Source: Trifolium pratense
Lineage: Eukaryota > Streptophyta > Magnoliopsida > Fabales > Fabaceae
Direction of reading: 5' to 3'
Assembly (NCBI RefSeq): GCF_020283565.1
Contig: NC_060062.1
Span: 58,736,439 to 58,800,438 of the forward strand
Length of the DNA stretch: 64,000 nucleotides
The notes under the pieces: model-generated
What the model was told of the DNA's origin: nothing
The model's database searches: none
The model's input: only the letters and a program-made list of their open reading frames with translations
Part shown: in pieces, positions 1-10,544 of the stretch
How the letters are laid out: each line of letters begins with the position of its first letter
How positions within the stretch are numbered: position 1 is the stretch's first letter
Translations under genes and position numbers: made by a program

Positions 1-181
1 GTTTGACGAGAGGAGTGTGAGAATAGGGTTTACGAACAAAAGCTAGATTTTGGGAGAAAAGGAATTGATTGCATGTGATGACACATTTAAGGGAAGTTTG
101 TAATAATTTCCCTAAATTAGCGTGCATTGATGGATGGGAGAGAAAACGGTTTCCTTTTGCACGCCATAACTGCAGTAACTG

Positions 182-3100
182 CTATGCTTCTTCATGCAGG
201 CAAATTCCTAATTTGCCCCTTAAAAACTCAAACTGATTTGCGTCAAGTGCCTTTGTAAAAATGTCAGCTAGCTGTTCACTTGTACCAATATGCTTAAGTT
301 CCACGCAATTTTCTTCCACAAGGTCTCTAATGAAATGATGCCTGATGTCTATATGTTTGGTTCTTGAGTGTTGAACTGGATTCTTTGATATATTGATTGC
401 ACTCAAGTTGTCACAATATAATGTCATGACATCTTGGTCGACATTATATTCTTTCAGCATCTGTTTCATCCACATCAGCTGGGAACAACTGCTACCTGCA
501 GCTATGTATTCAGCCTCTGCAGTAGATAGAGACACACAATTCTGCTTCTTACTGAACCATGATATTAAATTATCACCCAAAAAGAAGCAACCTCCTGAAG
601 TGCTCTTTCTATCATCAGCACTTCCAGCCCAATCTGCATCACAATACCCTACCAAAGTTGAGTTCTTTGTCTGGGAGTACAGAATCCCATAATCACTGGT
701 GCCCTTAACATATTTCAAGATTCTTTTGACTTGTACAAGATGGCTCATTTTTGGCTTGGCTTGATATCTTGCACATACACCAACAGCAAAGGTGATGTCA
801 GGTCTACTAGCTGTAAGATACAAGAGACTGCCAATCATGCTCCTGTATAGGCTTTGATCAACATCAATGCCATTCTCATCTTTGGTTAGCTTCAGATGAG
901 TAGCAGCTGGAGTTCTCTTGTGTGCTGCAGTGTCCATTCCAAACTTCTTGATCATGTTCTTTGCATACTTGCTTTGAGAAACAAATATGGTGTCTTCCAT
1001 CTGTTTGACTTGCAGACCAAGGAAGTATGTTAGCTCACCTACCAAACTCATTTCAAACTCTGATTGCATTTGTTGTACAAAATGTTGCACCATCTTTTCA
1101 GACATTCCTCCAAATACTATGTCATCAACATAAATCTGGGCAATCATCAGCTTCTCTTCCTGTTCTTTAACAAACAAGGTTTTGTCATGGCCTCCTTTTC
1201 TGTATCCTTGACTAACAAGAAAATTTGTCAGCCTCTCATACCAAGCCCTTGGAGCCTGTTTCAGTCCATAAAGAGCTTTCTTTAGCTTGTACACATGATC
1301 AGGATTGGCATGATCTACAAAACCTTTTGGCTGCTCCACATAAACTTCTTCATGCAAGTACCATTAAGAAAGGCACTCTTGACATCCATTTGGTACAGCT
1401 TAAATTTAAAGATGCATGTTATACCAAGAAGTAGCCTAATAGATTCCAGTCTTGCTACTGGCGCAAATGTTTCATCAAAGTCAAGTCCTTCAACCTGAGT
1501 GTACCCTTGAGCCACTAATCTTGCCTTGTTTCTTGTTACAACACCATTTTCATCTGATTTGTTCTTGAACACCCATTTTGTTCCTATGACATTAACACCA
1601 TTGGGTCTAGGAACAAGATCCCACACATCACTTCTTCTAAACTGAGTTAGTTCATCTTGCATGGCTTCTATCCAAAACTTATCAGTAAGAGCCTCTTTTA
1701 CATTTTTAGGCTCAACCTTTGAGACAAAACATGAATTAGTAACCACTTCATTTGTCCTTCTTGTAGCAATTCCCTGGTTAGGATTTCCTATGATGAGATC
1801 CTTGGGATGGTTCTTCTGTATTCTTATTGAAGGAACTTTACTAACAGGACCAGGTGTAGGAACAGTTGATTCATCATCTGAATCTGATTCTTTCTCTGCT
1901 ACAGCTTCTTCAGATGTTGGCAACGTTGTTGCAACATCATCTTCAGTGTCAAATGTTTTAGCAGATGTCAAGTCATCTATCACAACATTGATAGATTCTA
2001 CTATTACCTTGGTTCTCTGGTTGTAAACTCTATAGGCCCTGCTGTTTGTTGAATACCCAAGAAATAATCCTTCTTCACTTTTAGGATCCATTTTTCTTCT
2101 GTGCTCTCTATCAGATAGGATGTAACACTTACTTCCAAACACATGAAAGTGTTTGACAGTTGGTTTTCTGCCTTTCCACAGTTCATATAGTGTAGTAGAA
2201 GTTCCAGTTCTGAGTGTGACACGATTGTGAATATAACAGGCAGTATGCATAGCCTCAGCCCAGAATTGATATGGAAGATGTTTTGCATGCAGCATTACTC
2301 TGGCTGACTCTTGTATTGTCCTGTTCTTCCTTTCAACAACACCATTTTGTTGAGGTGTGATTGGAGCTGAGAATTCATGCTTGATTCCTTCAGAGGTACA
2401 GAATTCAAGGAAGCTTGCATTCTCAAACTCTTTACCATGATCACTTCGTATCCTTACAATAGCAGAGTTCTTTTCTCTTTGGAGTTGAAGGCAAAGTTCT
2501 TTGAATGCATCAAAACTTTCAGATTTGTCTTTTAGAAATTCAATCCATGTGAACCTTGAAAAGTCATCTACCATGACAAACGCGTACCTTTTTCCTCCAA
2601 GGCTCTCCACTTGCATTGGCCCCATCAGGTCTGTGCAACAATTCTAGCACCCTTGATGTGGTAAGATGTTGCAACTTTGGATGCGACATCTTTGTCTGCT
2701 TCCCTATTTGACATTCTCCACATATACTTCCTTCCTCTATTTTGAGCTTTGGAAGACCTCTGATTGCCTCTTTAGCTATTGCCTTTTTCATGCCCTTGAG
2801 GTGTAGGTGGCCAAGTTTTTGGTGCCACAACTTTACCTCATCTTCTTTGCTGATAAGACATGTGGAAAAATCTTCTTCTTTAGGGATCCAAAGATAGCAG
2901 TTGTCTCTTGACCTTACTCCTTTCATCAACAGCTCTCCTTGCTCATTTGTAACTAGGCATTCAGCTTTTGTGAAGTTAACTTTCATGCCCTGATCACAAA
3001 GTTGGCTTATGCTGATTAGATTTGCTTTAAGCCCTTTTACAAGCAGCACATTATCTAGCTTTGGTAAACCATAGTTTGCAAGTTTACCGACTCCCTTAAT

Positions 3101-3349
3101 CTCTCCTTTGGCTCCATCTCCAAAGGTCACAAAACTGGTAGCATAAGACTTCAGATCTTCAAGATAGTGTTCAACACCTGTCATATGTCTAGAACAGCCA
3201 CTATCAAAGTACCAGGTCTCTCTTGAAGAAGCTCTCAAGGATGTATGAGCTATCAGACCTGTGATCTTCTTCTTTTCTCTCCATTCCTGTCTAGTTGTAC
3301 CATTAGGAAAGGCAGGAGTATGTAGCTCTTGATGAACTCTTCTTGGATA
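182..3349 (-). pseudogene. Copia pol: protease, integrase, reverse transcriptase, RNase H (frameshifted)
   Basis: This is the downstream half of a copia polyprotein, which makes cDNA from the element RNA and inserts it into chromosomes. Reading on the minus strand, the protease site DSGCSRHMTG is near 3205. The integrase HHCC zinc motif lies near 2690-2850, followed by the integrase core. Reverse transcriptase has YVDDI near 1117-1135, and RNase H with DADWAG and the copia C-terminus LADIFTKAL ends at a stop at 182. The frame changes near 2600-2640 and again near 1340-1360. Each break looks like a single-base loss, because conserved motifs continue in the next frame. The N-terminal part of the same frame is 11 kb away at 14334-15936, separated by the nested insertion. 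Confidence 0.93.
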
Positions 3350-3354
3350 TCCGT

Positions 3355-4587
3355 TGATGGATTATTTCGCAAGTGAACGAATTACCACGTAGTAATAAAA
3401 ATATCGATCCACAGGGATTGTGTGATTAAACTAGTCGAATAGTGCTCATAGACATTATGCAAGAAATACACATAAATTGGGGGTATGTTGAGTGATGAAT
3501 TGTTAGAAAACGTGCTTTGATATAATGGAAAAGCGAGGTAGAATCATCGGAATCGCCTAGTCTATAGCTAAACCACATACAATCTACTATATCATTGGAA
3601 TCTACTCAAGTGTTAACAACTAGATCGACAAATTAGTGAATCGCAATCTCTTGTCAAAATCCACTCTATTCGTTGTCGATACTCCCCCGATCTCTCGGGC
3701 GGAAGCTACCTACAACGAATGATATTAACGCGCGTCAATCGTTCGCTACACTCTATGCCTCAATCTCTCGACCGGAGACACTCGAGCGCTCAATGCAATT
3801 CAGTTCAGAAATTAAATCAATACTCTCGCACGTGACTTAACTCGAAATCATTACAACACTAATGAAGGATCATAAAGCATTAAACATCGAATTGCATTAA
3901 ATCAACACTATGAAAAGAGTAGATTCTTACACATATAGCAGATTACAACTGATCTATCTACATTCTAGACTATCCTAGATCCTACCTCCAAGGAAGCTTA
4001 GCTCCTCATCGTTCTTCGTTCGCTTCCTCGCTTCATCGCCATGGCTTGTGAATCCATGCTCTCGATGTGCTTGGAGCTCTCCGCTGGAGTGTGGAATCAC
4101 GATCTTCAAGTTCCAAGACCAGAATGTAGTCAAATTTCGCAGAATTTTCCAACCAGAAAACAGAATTATGCAGAAACTATATATACAGAAGGCAACCACG
4201 CCGCGCGCCAGATCTATCACACCGCGTGTGGTTGCAAGTCCATCAACTACGCCGCGCGTGGTAACAGAATCACGCGGCGCGTGATCAAGTCAGAGAGCAA
4301 TCTTCTTCTTCAACAAGGCTTCACGCCGCGCGTGGTAAGGCATCACGCCGCGCGTGATCAGAGTGAAAATCTTGGCTCCCTGTGAGCTCCATCACGCGGC
4401 GCGTGATGGGCTACGCCCCCAGCGTAGTGAAAATCCTCCATTTCCTGCAATTTTTCCTGTTTTCTTGCAAATCAAGTAATCAAGCTTATGGTTAGATTTC
4501 TCTTATATTTATTGCTAAAAACCTACTAAAATGTATCTAATGTTGCTAAAATAGGCATGGATTAGAGAGTGTGACGATTTGTCATCA
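3355..4587 (-). repeat. 3' LTR of the Athila-like element
   Basis: This LTR is 1233 bp, the same length as its partner. Differences by eye are one transversion near 3595, two CpG transitions near 4221-4229, one CpG site near 4400 and one C/T change near 4515. The target duplication TCCGT precedes it at 3350-3354. Confidence 0.95.
4196..4434. repeat. GC-rich palindrome array in the 3' LTR
   Basis: This is the copy of the 13937-14174 array. Two units differ by CpG transitions from the 5' LTR copy, which fits decay of methylated cytosine. Confidence 0.85.
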
Positions 4588-4602
4588 CAACCCCAAACTT
4601 AA
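4588..4602 (-). other. Polypurine tract of the Athila-like element
   Basis: The minus strand reads AAGTTTGGGGTTG immediately before the 3' LTR. The AAGTTTGGGG core is typical for plant gypsy elements, where it primes plus-strand DNA synthesis. Confidence 0.7.
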
Positions 4603-5545
4603 ACCTTTCCTTGTCCTCAAGGAAACAACTTTTACCTCAAGCTTTTGTGTCAAGACCTTGGCATTTTCCTTAAATTCACTCGAATCATACATACGTGAGA
4701 ATCACCTGATGATCAATGATCCACCTGCAAACAATGCTCAATTGCACAATCGTTCCCGCAAGACATTTTCAAGGAGTTCACACTTTTCGACCACGGCTCT
4801 ATGATTTCATCACACTACTCACATGCACTCTTTAGTTTGGGTAATTCACTCAAATCAACACATCAATGCAAGTCAACAATAATTTTGCAAGTAGTCTAAG
4901 AATTCATTCGGTTCACTTTGTGCACACACATTAGAGGTCTTTTATGGTTATAACGTGGCTTGGCTAGGGTGGATGGTGACATTTTTGGATAAGTAGTAGA
5001 AAAACTTGGAGTTAGATCCCCCTAATAGTCAAAGAACACTTTCATAAAACCAAACCCCTTTTGAAATATAGTGGACTAGAGAACCTTTTCAAAACATCAA
5101 ACAAAGTTTTGCAATTCTTTTGAATTCAAGGCTATCACTTCTTTTCTATATTTTTTTTTTTCACATTCATTTTCTTCCTTTTCTCTTCTTCTTTGCCTTG
5201 CAATTTTTGAAATTTTTTTTTTTGTTTTGAAAAAAATATTCAATCAACACTTTTATAAGTTCTCTAGTACCCTCACCCCAAACTTTATTTGTTGCTAATT
5301 CCAAAGAGCAACCCCAAACTTAGTGGTGAGCAATGCGCATCAACCACTAATTAGGTGCCTAACCTCCAAGAAAGTCATTCCTTTTTTTTTTTTTTTGTTC
5401 AACAAAAATTTTCTTAAGGTTTTGCAAAATAACATTTTCTTTTTCAGCTCAAATTGGTTAAGCAAAGGATAATTATATGTAAGGGTGGATAGAAAGGCTC
5501 AAAGGTACCAAGAAACATGCCTCGTGTGTGCTACAAAAGTACCAA
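4603..5545. other. 3' non-coding part of the Athila-like element
   Basis: No gene was seen in this stretch. It holds several poly-T runs (5149-5160, 5212-5224, 5382-5395) and ends with the target duplication ACCAA (5541-5545) of the nested element. It continues at 7876-8336 after that element. Confidence 0.6.
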
Positions 5546-6253
5546 TGATAAGCGACTGCTTAGGATCGTCTTGAAAACAGGTAAAAGAGGAACTTGACCC
5601 TAACCGCGACCTGCCGGTAGAACCAAAGTTATCAAGATATAGAGGAACTTGACCCTAACCGCGACCTGCCGGTAGAACCAAAGTTATCAAAGAAAGTGCG
5701 ACCCTAACCGCGACCTGCCGGTAGAACCAACACTATAAAGTTCTTATCTCAAGAACAATGTTCTTATCACAAGAACAAAGAAAAAAGTTCTCACAAGAGA
5801 AACTCTCAAATTAGATTATATTCCCCAGTTGTTTGAAAAGTACATGATAGTCCTATTTATAGCATATCCTTACATAGTAGGATTTATTGTCCACTATCAT
5901 ACATTCATCATAGGACTTAGAAAATTTCCACTAACATGCTTATAAATTCCCACAAGCCACTATAATGACTTAGTGCACCACTAGGAAGCATCTAGAGAGC
6001 CTAGGGAGCAACTAAAGGTCATCTAAAAACTCTCCTAATACCAAAAACGAAAATTACAATAAAAATAAAGAAAATTGGACTTAATTGTTTTTTTATTTAG
6101 TCCAATATTATTAGACCACAATTCAGCCCAAAGATGCTTCTTATCATATGAATTGGGCTTCAAGTTGGGCTCAAGCATCTTCATCCAAATATTTTTTTAT
6201 GCATTTTTTTATAAGTTTCCTTCCACATGTTTAGGGAACTCATGATCGTATCA
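5546..6253 (-). repeat. 3' LTR of the small nested element
   Basis: It is 708 bp, matching 7168-7875 with one difference. The TATA box CTATAAATAG is at 5853-5862 (minus strand). Confidence 0.95.
5587..5735. repeat. Triple direct repeat inside the small element's LTR
   Basis: Three copies of a unit of about 55 bases share the core CCTAACCGCGACCTGCCGGT. Unit spacings are 55 and 49. The second LTR has the same array at about 7209-7357. It lies downstream of the TATA box, so it would be transcribed. Confidence 0.85.
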
Positions 6254-6312
6254 TTCTCTCCCTCTTCAAGAGGATTTGTCCTCAAATCCAAACCTGCATA
6301 AATAACTAAAGG
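6254..6312 (-). other. Polypurine tract overlapping a remnant pol C-terminus
   Basis: On the minus strand GAAGAGGGAGAGAA directly precedes the 3' LTR. One frame through it reads LRTNPLEEGENDT, which resembles the C-terminal tail of several plant gypsy polyproteins, where the last codons overlap the polypurine tract. The resemblance is from memory. Confidence 0.55.
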
Positions 6313-6313
6313 A

Positions 6314-7084
6314 TTAGTAAAAAAAATTCTCTCTTTTGGATATTCCCTTTCTTTTTGCAAGTTGAATTTTTTTTTTTTCAATCTTCTCAAAGTTGACATC
6401 TTTTTCAACCTCCTCATTTATTTTTCTCTCATAAATTTCCTTTGCTTCACATTCATTTTTCTTTTCTTCTTTTCTCTCAATATTTTCTTTCTCCTCCACT
6501 TCTATAACATCATTATATTTTCTCTCACAATTTTCCATCTTCTCTACTTCATTTTCTTTACTTCTCTCAAAAGTAAGATTTCTATCTTCTTCACTAACTT
6601 CTCCTTGAGATAAAGACTCTAGGGTACAAGAAGTAAAAGAAGCATTATTAAAAGGAATGATGACATTTTCGGTAACCGCAAAAAAGCTATCAATTTCTTT
6701 TTCGATAATCTCTTCTTTTTCTTTCTCACTCTTAGGAATGGTGACATTTTCGATAGCCACAAAAATGTTCTCAATTTCTTTTTCAATAATCTCTTCTCCC
6801 TTCACTTCACTTTCAAGTTTCTCCTTGCTCTCTTGTTTTCTTTTCTCTCTACCAATCTCTTTATTTTGGAAGTTACCCCAAAATACATCAAAATTTGCAA
6901 TATGTTTTTTTGTTTGTCCCTCACTTTTCATTCTTCTATCTTCTATCTTCTTTTCTCCGTCTCTTTTTTTATAATTTTTTCTATAATTCCTCTCCATGCG
7001 ATCAAACTTTTCATGAAGCTTTTGAAATTCTTGAAATAATAACTTCTCCAAATGTTTGATGGAGACATGTTTTTCTTCCTCCAT
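6314..7084 (-). CDS. Charged coiled-coil protein of the small nested element
   Basis: This 256-residue frame has a real ATG at 7084, about 70 bases after the primer-binding site. The protein is dominated by Lys and Glu, with heptad-like spacing over most of its length. Near the middle is a roughly 35-residue internal repeat (two segments containing EEIIEKEI and ENV-I). No zinc knuckle, protease or enzymatic motif is visible. I do not recognise a family. It holds the position of gag and could be a packaging or RNA-binding protein, but that is a guess. An alternative is that it is a captured host fragment. The frame is intact. Confidence 0.6.
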   Translation of the reverse strand: MEEEKHVSIKHLEKLLFQEFQKLHEKFDRMERNYRKNYKKRDGEKKIEDRRMKSEGQTKKHIANFDVFWGNFQNKEIGREKRKQESKEKLESEVKGEEIIEKEIENIFVAIENVTIPKSEKEKEEIIEKEIDSFFAVTENVIIPFNNASFTSCTLESLSQGEVSEEDRNLTFERSKENEVEKMENCERKYNDVIEVEEKENIERKEEKKNECEAKEIYERKINEEVEKDVNFEKIEKKKIQLAKRKGISKRENFFY

Positions 7085-7153
7085 ATTTTTTTTTCAACTC
7101 TTTTTTTTAACAAGATAAAAAATGATAGATCAAACCTGATTTCAAGAGCCGAA

Positions 7154-7165
7154 GCTCTGATACCA
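7154..7165 (-). other. Primer-binding site, tRNA-iMet type (small element)
   Basis: The minus strand reads TGGTATCAGAGC, two bases inside the 5' LTR, complementary to the initiator methionine tRNA 3' end. Confidence 0.88.
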
Positions 7166-7167
7166 AC

Positions 7168-7875
7168 TGATAAGCGACTGCTTAGGATCGTCTTGAAAAC
7201 AGGTAAAAGAGGAACTTGACCCTAACCGCGACCTGCCGGTAGAACCAAAGTTATCAAGATATAGAGGAACTTGACCCTAACCGCGACCTGCCGGTAGAAC
7301 CAAAGTTATCAAAGAAAGTGCGACCCTAACCGCGACCTGCCGGTAGAACCAACACTATAAAGTTCTTATCTCAAGAACAATGTTCTTATCACAAGAACAA
7401 AGAAAAAAGTTCTCACAAGAGAAACTCTCAAATTAGATTATATTCCCCAGTTGTTTGAAAAGTACATGATAGTCCTATTTATAGCATATCCTTACATAGT
7501 AGGATTTATTGTCCACTATCATACATTCATCATAGGACTTAGAAAATTTCCACTAACATGCTTATAAATTCCCACAAGCCACTATAATGACTTAGTGCAC
7601 CACTAGGAAGCATCTAGAGAGCCTAGGGAGCAACTAAAGGTAATCTAAAAACTCTCCTAATACCAAAAACGAAAATTACAATAAAAATAAAGAAAATTGG
7701 ACTTAATTGTTTTTTTATTTAGTCCAATATTATTAGACCACAATTCAGCCCAAAGATGCTTCTTATCATATGAATTGGGCTTCAAGTTGGGCTCAAGCAT
7801 CTTCATCCAAATATTTTTTTATGCATTTTTTTATAAGTTTCCTTCCACATGTTTAGGGAACTCATGATCGTATCA
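7168..7875 (-). repeat. 5' LTR of the small nested element
   Basis: It starts TGATACGATCATG and ends CGCTTATCA on the minus strand. A canonical TATA box, CTATAAATAG, lies at 7475-7484. The likely transcript start is followed by the triple direct repeat also found in the other LTR. Confidence 0.95.
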
Positions 7876-7880
7876 ACCAA

Positions 7881-8336
7881 TCAAATACAAAGACGACAAG
7901 CAAAATCGAGAGACAATACATGAGTGGATATCACACATAGAAGAAAAAGGAGTGTTTGGCTCAATACCTCTCGGTTGGGTCGAATCAAAGAACCGGTCAA
8001 AAAGTGTGCGTTCCCTTCCTTTGCCTCTTGATCACATGAGTGCAACAAGCTAGTGCACTGCAGGTTTCACATATCACACACGGAGAAAATCAAGTAATTG
8101 ATACCCAAGTAACTAGAAAGAACATGCCAAAGTATTGAAACGAACTCTAAAGGTAAAAACCATTCCACAATTAAACAAAAGAAGATTCAAATTCAGAGTA
8201 CACAAATAAAATATCCAGCCAATATCCAAGCAACATCAGAATATTATTACAAACCAACGAAATAAAAGACAATTAAGTAAAGATAGAGATAGAGTAGTAG
8301 AATAGAAGCAGCAGCAGCAAATCATCACCAACAATG
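7881..8336. other. Non-coding rest of the Athila-like 3' region
   Basis: This is AT-rich DNA with no gene seen, continuing from 5545. It ends at the stop codon of the second protein. Confidence 0.5.
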
Positions 8337-9857
8337 TCAAACAGCGTCATCCGGCTGGCCGGTGAAGTAGTTTGTGAACGGGCTATTCAAGTTCAGATTC
8401 AGCCCATCCACATCCAGCATCTCCCTCTCCATAGCAGCGGCCTCATCCTGCTCAACCCGGCGTCGCCTCTCGATCTCAGCCAACTCAGAAGTTCGCAGAC
8501 CCGAATTGTAAGCTTGTCTGGCCTGAAATGACGTCAGCTCCCTCGCCTGATGTGCCTCCCAATCAGTATCAACGGGATACAAAGTCCCAAAAGTAGGAGG
8601 AGGGAAAGTAGACCGGTAAGTCATCGCCTCGGTGTACATGGAAGAGGCGGTATCAAAGTAAAGATTAGGCAACCCGGAATATTGAGAAATCTCCATCTGA
8701 TGCAACATCGAAGCAAGCTGATTCATATCATGAGAGTAACGAGGAGGAGCATGTCCCGGTATCTCCTGAGACTCATATGCCGGATCCCCCTGTTGATCCG
8801 GATGGTTACCCTCTTCAAACCGATTAATTTCTTCCTCCTCCCTCAAAGCTTCTTCCCTTGCAACATTCCCCTCACCTCGGGGCACAATCGGTCCTCTCTC
8901 AAACTTTTTGATGAAGTAAGATAATGACAACGGACGAACAGGATGAAGATCACCTTCTTGCACATTCATTGGAACATTATTCGCCCTACACAAAGCAGCG
9001 ATGAGATTGCAATGTCCCAACGTAAAAGTAGGATTCGGATGATTGGCTATCTCATGAAGGTCTTTTTGTAACCAATACCCCAGATTAATATACTTCCCTT
9101 CAACCAACAACCGGACCGCGTAAGCATTATCAAGCTGAATCTCTGAATTGTTACCTACAACCCTCACATTCTTCAACCAGAATTCACCCCAAGCTCGGTG
9201 AACGGGATTGAAACTTGTTAAGCTCAACCTTCTAGGGAGGGAAGCTGCTGAGTGGGCTAGCCACATTGCTCCCGGACGACACACAATATTCTTTAGTTCC
9301 TCCCTAACTTCGATCCCACTCTTGTCAATCCTCTCTCTATCACGCAAGAGTTCACACACTCCTCCAGCAGCACAACCAAGCAGATTGTTTATAGTTTCAA
9401 AAGAATAACTCACCTTAACACCCCTAACCACAGAAACATACTCCGGAAACATTGGTTGATCCGGTAAATAGGCATTTGCAAAGAACTCCCTAGCCCACAT
9501 CTGGTTGCCAGGGTTAATCTCATCTTTAATCATCAACTTATTAAATTTCTCCCATCCCCTAGACTTGACCTCATTTCCTATCTCAGCCACACCATTCAGC
9601 AAATCCTCACCAAAACCCTTCTCTTGATTAATAGTAAAGGTTCGAATTTGAGAGTACCTTTTTTCATGAACTTCACTAATGAAGTGAGGATGAACTTGTG
9701 GCCGGGTAACATTGCTCCGGCGAGGAGGAGATGCTTGAGCAGACCGAGAAGATTGGCCCTTGCTTGCACTCATCTTTGTTCTTGGTTTCTTTGGTGGCTC
9801 TTGTGTTGGATTGGCATCACTCTTCTTCTTTCCCTTTCCGGTTAGCCGTGTCAACAT
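8337..9857 (-). CDS. Second protein of the Athila-like element (putative plant transposon protein family)
   Basis: This intact 506-residue frame begins with a basic Lys/Ser/Pro-rich segment. A conserved region follows at about residues 75-330, with motifs such as MFPEYVSVVRGVKVSYS and AMWLAHSAASLPRR. It resembles the family named putative plant transposon protein (PF20167), often found in plant gypsy elements; the assignment is from memory of the family and was not searched. The C-terminal third is Glu/Arg-rich, probably a coiled coil, and ends in an Asn/Leu-rich tail. Its biochemical role is unknown. It occupies the place where pol would be. It is separated from gag-pro by about 690 bases that contain a palindrome array and a G-poor leader-like stretch, which suggests separate expression (inference). 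The ATG chosen is at 9857. Confidence 0.75.
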   Translation of the reverse strand: MLTRLTGKGKKKSDANPTQEPPKKPRTKMSASKGQSSRSAQASPPRRSNVTRPQVHPHFISEVHEKRYSQIRTFTINQEKGFGEDLLNGVAEIGNEVKSRGWEKFNKLMIKDEINPGNQMWAREFFANAYLPDQPMFPEYVSVVRGVKVSYSFETINNLLGCAAGGVCELLRDRERIDKSGIEVREELKNIVCRPGAMWLAHSAASLPRRLSLTSFNPVHRAWGEFWLKNVRVVGNNSEIQLDNAYAVRLLVEGKYINLGYWLQKDLHEIANHPNPTFTLGHCNLIAALCRANNVPMNVQEGDLHPVRPLSLSYFIKKFERGPIVPRGEGNVAREEALREEEEINRFEEGNHPDQQGDPAYESQEIPGHAPPRYSHDMNQLASMLHQMEISQYSGLPNLYFDTASSMYTEAMTYRSTFPPPTFGTLYPVDTDWEAHQARELTSFQARQAYNSGLRTSELAEIERRRRVEQDEAAAMEREMLDVDGLNLNLNSPFTNYFTGQPDDAV

Positions 9858-10544
9858 GGTGATAGTAGGGAGGTTGAAATGGGTCAATTTGGGGAAGTGG
9901 TGAAATGAGGGATTTGGAGTGAATTTGAAATGATTGAAATGGGTTGTTTGTGAATGTGAAGGAATGGGATGATTAGAAGTGATTAGAGATGAAATTGGAG
10001 GAGTTTGGAAGATGAAAATGGGTTAATAATGGAGTTTTTCGTGTGAGAGGGCGTGTGGATTGATGATGGGATTGATGGATTGGTTGGGAAGATGAAGAAA
10101 TTCAAATTTTACACGCTTTCCTGTGTAACTACGCCGCGCGTGACCCCTGCTACGCCGCGCGTAGTACCAACTGTAACGGTCAAGAACTCCTTTCAAACAG
10201 ACCATGCTGCGCGTAATAGCCATCACGCGGCGCGTATTCGCTTAGTCAGAGACTCCATATTTCTCCAGGCTTCACGCCGCGCGTGATGCATCCCCCACGC
10301 CGCGCGTGATACATTCTGAAATCTCCTTCCTCTGTGATGAAGGATCACGCCGCGCGTGATTGTATTGCGCCCCCGGCGTAGTAGAATCCTGTTTTGCCCT
10401 GTTTTGCTTCCTGTCTTTGCTTCTGCTGCACACTTACCTACATACTTCAAAATCAAACACACTAAAACATTAGAAACCGTTGGGTTGCCTCCCAACCAGC
10501 GCTTGTTTAACGTCCCGATGCTTGACGTTCCATGCCCCTAAGGG
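9858..10544 (-). other. Spacer between gag-pro and second protein, with leader-like DNA
   Basis: This non-coding spacer contains the palindrome array (10129-10384). Between the array and the ATG at 9857, the minus strand is rich in C, A and T and poor in G, like a plant 5' leader. No canonical TATA box is obvious; GTGTAAAATTTG near 10105-10116 is the nearest candidate. Confidence 0.5.
10129..10384. repeat. Third palindrome array, upstream of the second protein
   Basis: About eight units of the same palindrome occur, for example CACGCCGCGCGTG and its variants. They end in the same type of degenerate unit (GCGCCCCCGGCGTAGTAG) and are followed by similar pyrimidine-rich DNA. Both the unit type and the order match the LTR arrays, so this looks like a copy of LTR regulatory DNA inside the element. 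Confidence 0.8.

Larger units (their letters stand above)
5546..7875 (-). mobile_element. Small non-autonomous LTR element nested in the Athila-like element
   Basis: The complete element is 2330 bp with two 708-bp LTRs and target duplication ACCAA (5541-5545 and 7876-7880). The primer-binding site matches tRNA-iMet and a polypurine tract lies at the other LTR, so orientation is minus. The LTRs differ at a single position by eye (C near 6013, A near 7635), so it is very young. That agrees with its innermost place in the nest. It carries one open frame and no gag, protease or polymerase motif. A short stretch before the polypurine tract resembles the C-terminus of a gypsy polyprotein, suggesting origin by internal deletion and acquisition of other sequence. 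Confidence 0.93.

Noticed and set aside
5587..5735. Possible CRISPR-like repeat pattern
   Set aside because: The units abut without unique spacers, and the context is a plant LTR.
7154..7165. tRNA-like sequence
   Set aside because: It is only a 12-base primer-binding site. No cloverleaf can be formed around it, so it is not a tRNA gene. The same holds for 15988-15999 and 59917-59928.
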